Source: Chitinimonas prasina
Lineage (GTDB): Bacteria > Pseudomonadota > Gammaproteobacteria > Burkholderiales > Chitinimonadaceae
Assembly (NCBI RefSeq): GCF_030160395.1
Contig: NZ_BSOG01000002.1
Coordinates: 759,280-823,279 of the forward strand
Direction: 5' to 3'
DNA: 64,000 nt
Below the pieces are notes generated by a model. That model did not search any database. It was not told the DNA's origin and worked only from the letters and a program-made list of their open reading frames with translations. Position numbers and translations under genes: made by a program. Shown here in pieces: positions 61,642 through 64,000 of the stretch. The first letter of the stretch is position 1, and each line of letters opens with the position of its first letter.

Positions 61642-62622
61642 CTACTGCCCCAGTACGACGGTCTGCTCGATCGCGCCAAAGATGGACTTGCCTGCACCAT
61701 CCCACATATCGATCTTGACGGTATCGCCTGCCTTGAGGAAAGGCGTCTTGGGCGCCCCCTGCTCTATGGTTTCTATCATGCGGACTTCCGCCAGGCAGCA
61801 GGAGCCACGGGCGCGATCCTTGTTGGAGATGGTGCCAGAGCCGACGATGGAACCCGCGCCCAGCTTGCGGGTACGGGCCAGGTGGGCGATCAGGTCGGCG
61901 TGGCTGAAAGTCATTTCCTCGCCGGCGTTGGGCTCGCCAAACCACTCGCCATTGAGCCACACCCGCAGCGGCAGGTGCAGGCGATTGTCCTGCCAATGGC
62001 CTTCCAGCTCATCCAGGGTCACGGCCACCGGGCTGAATGCGCTGGCCGGCTTGGATAACACAAAGCCAAAACCCTTGGCCAACTCGTTCGGTATCAGGTT
62101 ACGCAGGCTGACATCGTTGACCAGCATCACCAGCCGCACGTGACGCGCCGCATCCTCGGCGCTGGTGCCCTTGGGCACATCGTCGGTAATCACGGCCACC
62201 TCGGCCTCGAGATCGGTTCCCCAGGCCTCGTCCAGAATGGATATAGGATCACGGGCGCCCAGCATATCGTCCGAGCCACCTTGGTACATCAGCGGGTCGG
62301 TATAGAACGAGGGCGGCATTTCCGCGTTGCGGGCCTTGCGTACCAGTTCCACATGGTTCAGGTAGGCCGAGCCATCCACCCATTGATAGGCACGCGGCAG
62401 CGGCGCCGCACACTGCGCAGGGTCGAATGCCTGGGCGCGTCCCTCATGGCCGCTGTTCAGCAGTTCCGATACCTTGCGGAGCTGCGGCTCGATGTGTGCC
62501 CAATCATCCAGCGCCGCCTGCATGGTGGGCGCGATGTCCGGGACGGCCACATAGTGCTTGAGATCACGGCTGACCACGACGAGTCGGCCATCACGGCCAT
62601 GCTTGAGACTAGCGAGTTTCAT
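61642..62622 (-). CDS. fahA: Fumarylacetoacetase-family hydrolase
   Basis: 326 residues. It has LPRAYQWVDGSAYLNHVELV, DLEAEVAVITDDVPKGT (metal Glu residues), LVNDVSLRNLI and LGAGSIVGSGTISNKDRARG of the bacterial FAH group. It splits fumarylacetoacetate to fumarate and acetoacetate; the acetoacetate would feed ScoAB. The same-strand neighbours phhA and maiA support this role. The 159 bp between phhA and this gene may hold its promoter. Confidence 0.93.
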   Translation of the reverse strand: MKLASLKHGRDGRLVVVSRDLKHYVAVPDIAPTMQAALDDWAHIEPQLRKVSELLNSGHEGRAQAFDPAQCAAPLPRAYQWVDGSAYLNHVELVRKARNAEMPPSFYTDPLMYQGGSDDMLGARDPISILDEAWGTDLEAEVAVITDDVPKGTSAEDAARHVRLVMLVNDVSLRNLIPNELAKGFGFVLSKPASAFSPVAVTLDELEGHWQDNRLHLPLRVWLNGEWFGEPNAGEEMTFSHADLIAHLARTRKLGAGSIVGSGTISNKDRARGSCCLAEVRMIETIEQGAPKTPFLKAGDTVKIDMWDGAGKSIFGAIEQTVVLGQ

Positions 62623-62781
62623 GCTTGAGTTCCTATGTTATGGGGATGGGCAGCAACCTCAGCTTTCAGGCAAGACAGGATGCGAGCGAAAAATTTCAAC
62701 GCAGCATATTGCTGATACGGCGATGTAAATTCTTTGCGCGCGACACCCTGCTCCGACGAGTTGAGGTTTCCGGCAACCCCC

Positions 62782-63684
62782 TTATGCTTTCTTCGCGCCA
62801 TGATAGGCGCCTGTACCCCGATGCAGCACTTCGTCGACGGGCAGTATGTCGCCCGGCTGCAGCTCAGGCTGCGACTGGATGCGCGCATAGAGCGGCGCAA
62901 AGTCGATACGGTCCAGCTCCAGCAGTTCGTCGAGGTTGTTCAGCACGAAATAGACTTCCTGGAAATCATCAATGCGGTAGTTGGTGCGCATCACCCTTTC
63001 CAGATCAAAGCGGATGCGATTGGGCGAGGCGTCATCCAGCGAGAAGATGCTCTCCGTGTAGGACGAGGCAATGCCCGCACCATAGATACGCAGGCCGTCG
63101 CTCTGCTGCACCAGACCGAACTCCACCGTATACCAATACACCCGCGCCAAATTCTTCAGCGTACCCAGCTTGTGCGCCCGCAAGCCACCCGCGCCATAGG
63201 CCTGAATGTAATCCGCGAACACCTTGTTCATCAGCATGGGAACATGGCCGAACACATCGTGGAACACATCCGGCTCTTCCAGGTAGTCCAGCTCGTGCGG
63301 CTTGCGGATAAAGTTGCCCGCCGGAAAACGCCGATTGGCCAGGTGCTCGAAGAACACATCGTCTGGCACCAAGCCAGGAACAGCAACAATCTGCCAGCCT
63401 GTCTTGCGCATCAAGGTCTCGGAAAGCTTGCGAAAATCCGGTATCTCGTCCGGCCCCATGGGCAGGTCGCGCATGCCCTCCACATAGGCATCGCAGGCTC
63501 GCCCAGGCAGCAGCTTGGTCTGACGCTCATACAGTGTTTTCCAGACACCATGCTCTTCAGCGGTGTAGTTCTCCCAACCCTGGTCTATGGTCCAATCCGG
63601 GCTGGGCGGTACGACATCGCCCGCCGCCAGTCCATGCTTGACGCGTTCGACCGGTGCTGCGGCAGAATCGGTATAAGTGCTCAT
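62782..63684 (-). CDS. phhA: Phenylalanine 4-monooxygenase
   Basis: 300 residues. Iron ligands are His142 and His147 (DVFHDVFGHVPM) and Glu188 (VYWYTVEFGL). The enzyme hydroxylates phenylalanine to tyrosine with tetrahydropterin and O2. Bacterial one-domain length. The ATG at 63684 is used; an open frame to 63741 overlaps the preceding gene. It follows the VOC-family gene by 7 bp, so they are coupled. Confidence 0.96.
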   Translation of the reverse strand: MSTYTDSAAAPVERVKHGLAAGDVVPPSPDWTIDQGWENYTAEEHGVWKTLYERQTKLLPGRACDAYVEGMRDLPMGPDEIPDFRKLSETLMRKTGWQIVAVPGLVPDDVFFEHLANRRFPAGNFIRKPHELDYLEEPDVFHDVFGHVPMLMNKVFADYIQAYGAGGLRAHKLGTLKNLARVYWYTVEFGLVQQSDGLRIYGAGIASSYTESIFSLDDASPNRIRFDLERVMRTNYRIDDFQEVYFVLNNLDELLELDRIDFAPLYARIQSQPELQPGDILPVDEVLHRGTGAYHGAKKA

Positions 63685-63691
63685 GATCCGC

Positions 63692-64000
63692 TCAATTCCG
63701 GAATTCACGCTCATGCAGGAAGGCGCCTTGCTTGGGTGCACGCTTGGTACGTGACCACTCCTCCAGCATGTCCCACTTCACTTCATCCAGGCGCTTGAGC
63801 ATGTTTTCTTCATCGGGGTCCGGGCAGGCCAGTTCCAGCCTGTGGCCGTTCGGATCAAAGAAGTAGATCGAATGGAAAGCACCGTGATCGGTCACCCCCA
63901 GTACATCGACCCCATTGGCTTCCAGGTGGGCGCGATACTCAAGCAGCGTTTCGCGATCCTTCACCTTGAAGGCGATATGCTGTACCCACGCCGGGGTATT
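63692..64000 (-). CDS. VOC-family (glyoxalase-like) protein, C-terminal part (cut by window edge)
   Basis: About 103 codons are visible. WVQHIAFKV, GAFHSIYFFDPNGHRLELAC carry the metal-binding His/Glu pattern of the vicinal-oxygen-chelate fold, ending with SRTKRAPKQGAFLHEREFRN. The reading frame continues to the right edge, so the start is missing. The 7-bp gap to phhA suggests co-transcription; a role as a dioxygenase or lactoylglutathione-lyase-like enzyme in aromatic breakdown is only a guess. Confidence 0.85.
   Translation of the reverse strand, partial: NTPAWVQHIAFKVKDRETLLEYRAHLEANGVDVLGVTDHGAFHSIYFFDPNGHRLELACPDPDEENMLKRLDEVKWDMLEEWSRTKRAPKQGAFLHEREFRN

Noticed and set aside
62720-62735. 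TyrR box (TGTAAA..) in the phhA-fahA gap
   Set aside because: Only the left half TGTAAA is present; the right half reads GCGCGC and does not match TTTACA.

Overview
The window is typical chromosomal DNA of a GC-rich (about 60% by eye) Gram-negative bacterium. The gene set points to a betaproteobacterium, probably of the Neisseriales/Chitinibacteraceae/Chromobacteriaceae side: a fimV-truA-trpF-trpB-trpA block, FdxA-type ferredoxin, gluQ, an adenine-run phasin terminator, QseBC-like two-component genes, a short bacterial SRP RNA, and phenylalanine hydroxylase with fumarylacetoacetase and maleylacetoacetate isomerase. This placement is an inference from gene content. No prophage, complete insertion sequence, CRISPR array, tRNA or rRNA gene was seen.

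Layout. 1-6.9 kb: trpA (cut by the window edge), trpB, trpF, truA, fimV and gluQ, all on the minus strand. 7-11 kb: ferredoxin fdxA, a PrpR-type sigma-54 activator, a GNAT enzyme and an unknown protein. 11-18 kb: a cysteine hydrolase-DUF1272-GlxA regulator set, a DMT exporter, an Ogt-like repair protein, a nucleotide cyclase coupled to a carboxymuconolactone-decarboxylase-like protein, an MscS channel and a periplasmic binding protein. 18-21 kb: a D-alanine catabolic locus (Lrp-type regulator, dadA, alr/dadX). 21-28 kb: GST, LysR-azoR, a LIV-type binding protein, scoAB CoA transferase with a palindromic operator, and aroC. 28-34 kb: small lipoprotein, membrane proteins, a LysR gene overlapping a degenerate dehydrogenase-like gene, and a phasin with a clear sigma-70 promoter. 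34-42 kb: pseudokinase-HDOD-GAF protein, scpAB with a CBS/HlyC protein, marC, and a QseBC-like system. 42-50 kb: aminoadipate-semialdehyde dehydrogenase with an unusual CoA transferase, a membrane protein with two L7/L12-like motifs, a TPR-oxygenase-like protein, guaA and a degenerate GGDEF protein. 50-60 kb: smpB, asparaginase, an EAL phosphodiesterase, SRP RNA, TetR, YqaE, nudB, a membrane GNAT protein, and a tightly coupled endonuclease-small gene-clsB operon. 60-64 kb: acyltransferase and the phenylalanine/tyrosine catabolic genes maiA, fahA, phhA and a VOC-family gene.

The most unusual signals lie between genes. Five inverted-repeat elements plus partial copies share AGAGCCTGTTCA-like or AGAGC..AACAAAACCC ends. 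Two of them share a conserved unpaired core containing CGCAGGCAATAAC, and four elements start on the last base of a stop codon. A second family of about 80-100 bp occurs three times between 39.0 and 42.5 kb, twice directly 3' of a minus-strand gene, and combines TGTGGATAA/TGTGGG boxes with a terminator-like end. Candidate operators are a QseB/PmrA-type direct repeat, a LiuR-like palindrome, a PhaR-like TGCgttGCA site and an Lrp-type palindrome. A 13-C tract lies just upstream of the ribosome-binding site of the L7/L12-like membrane protein gene.
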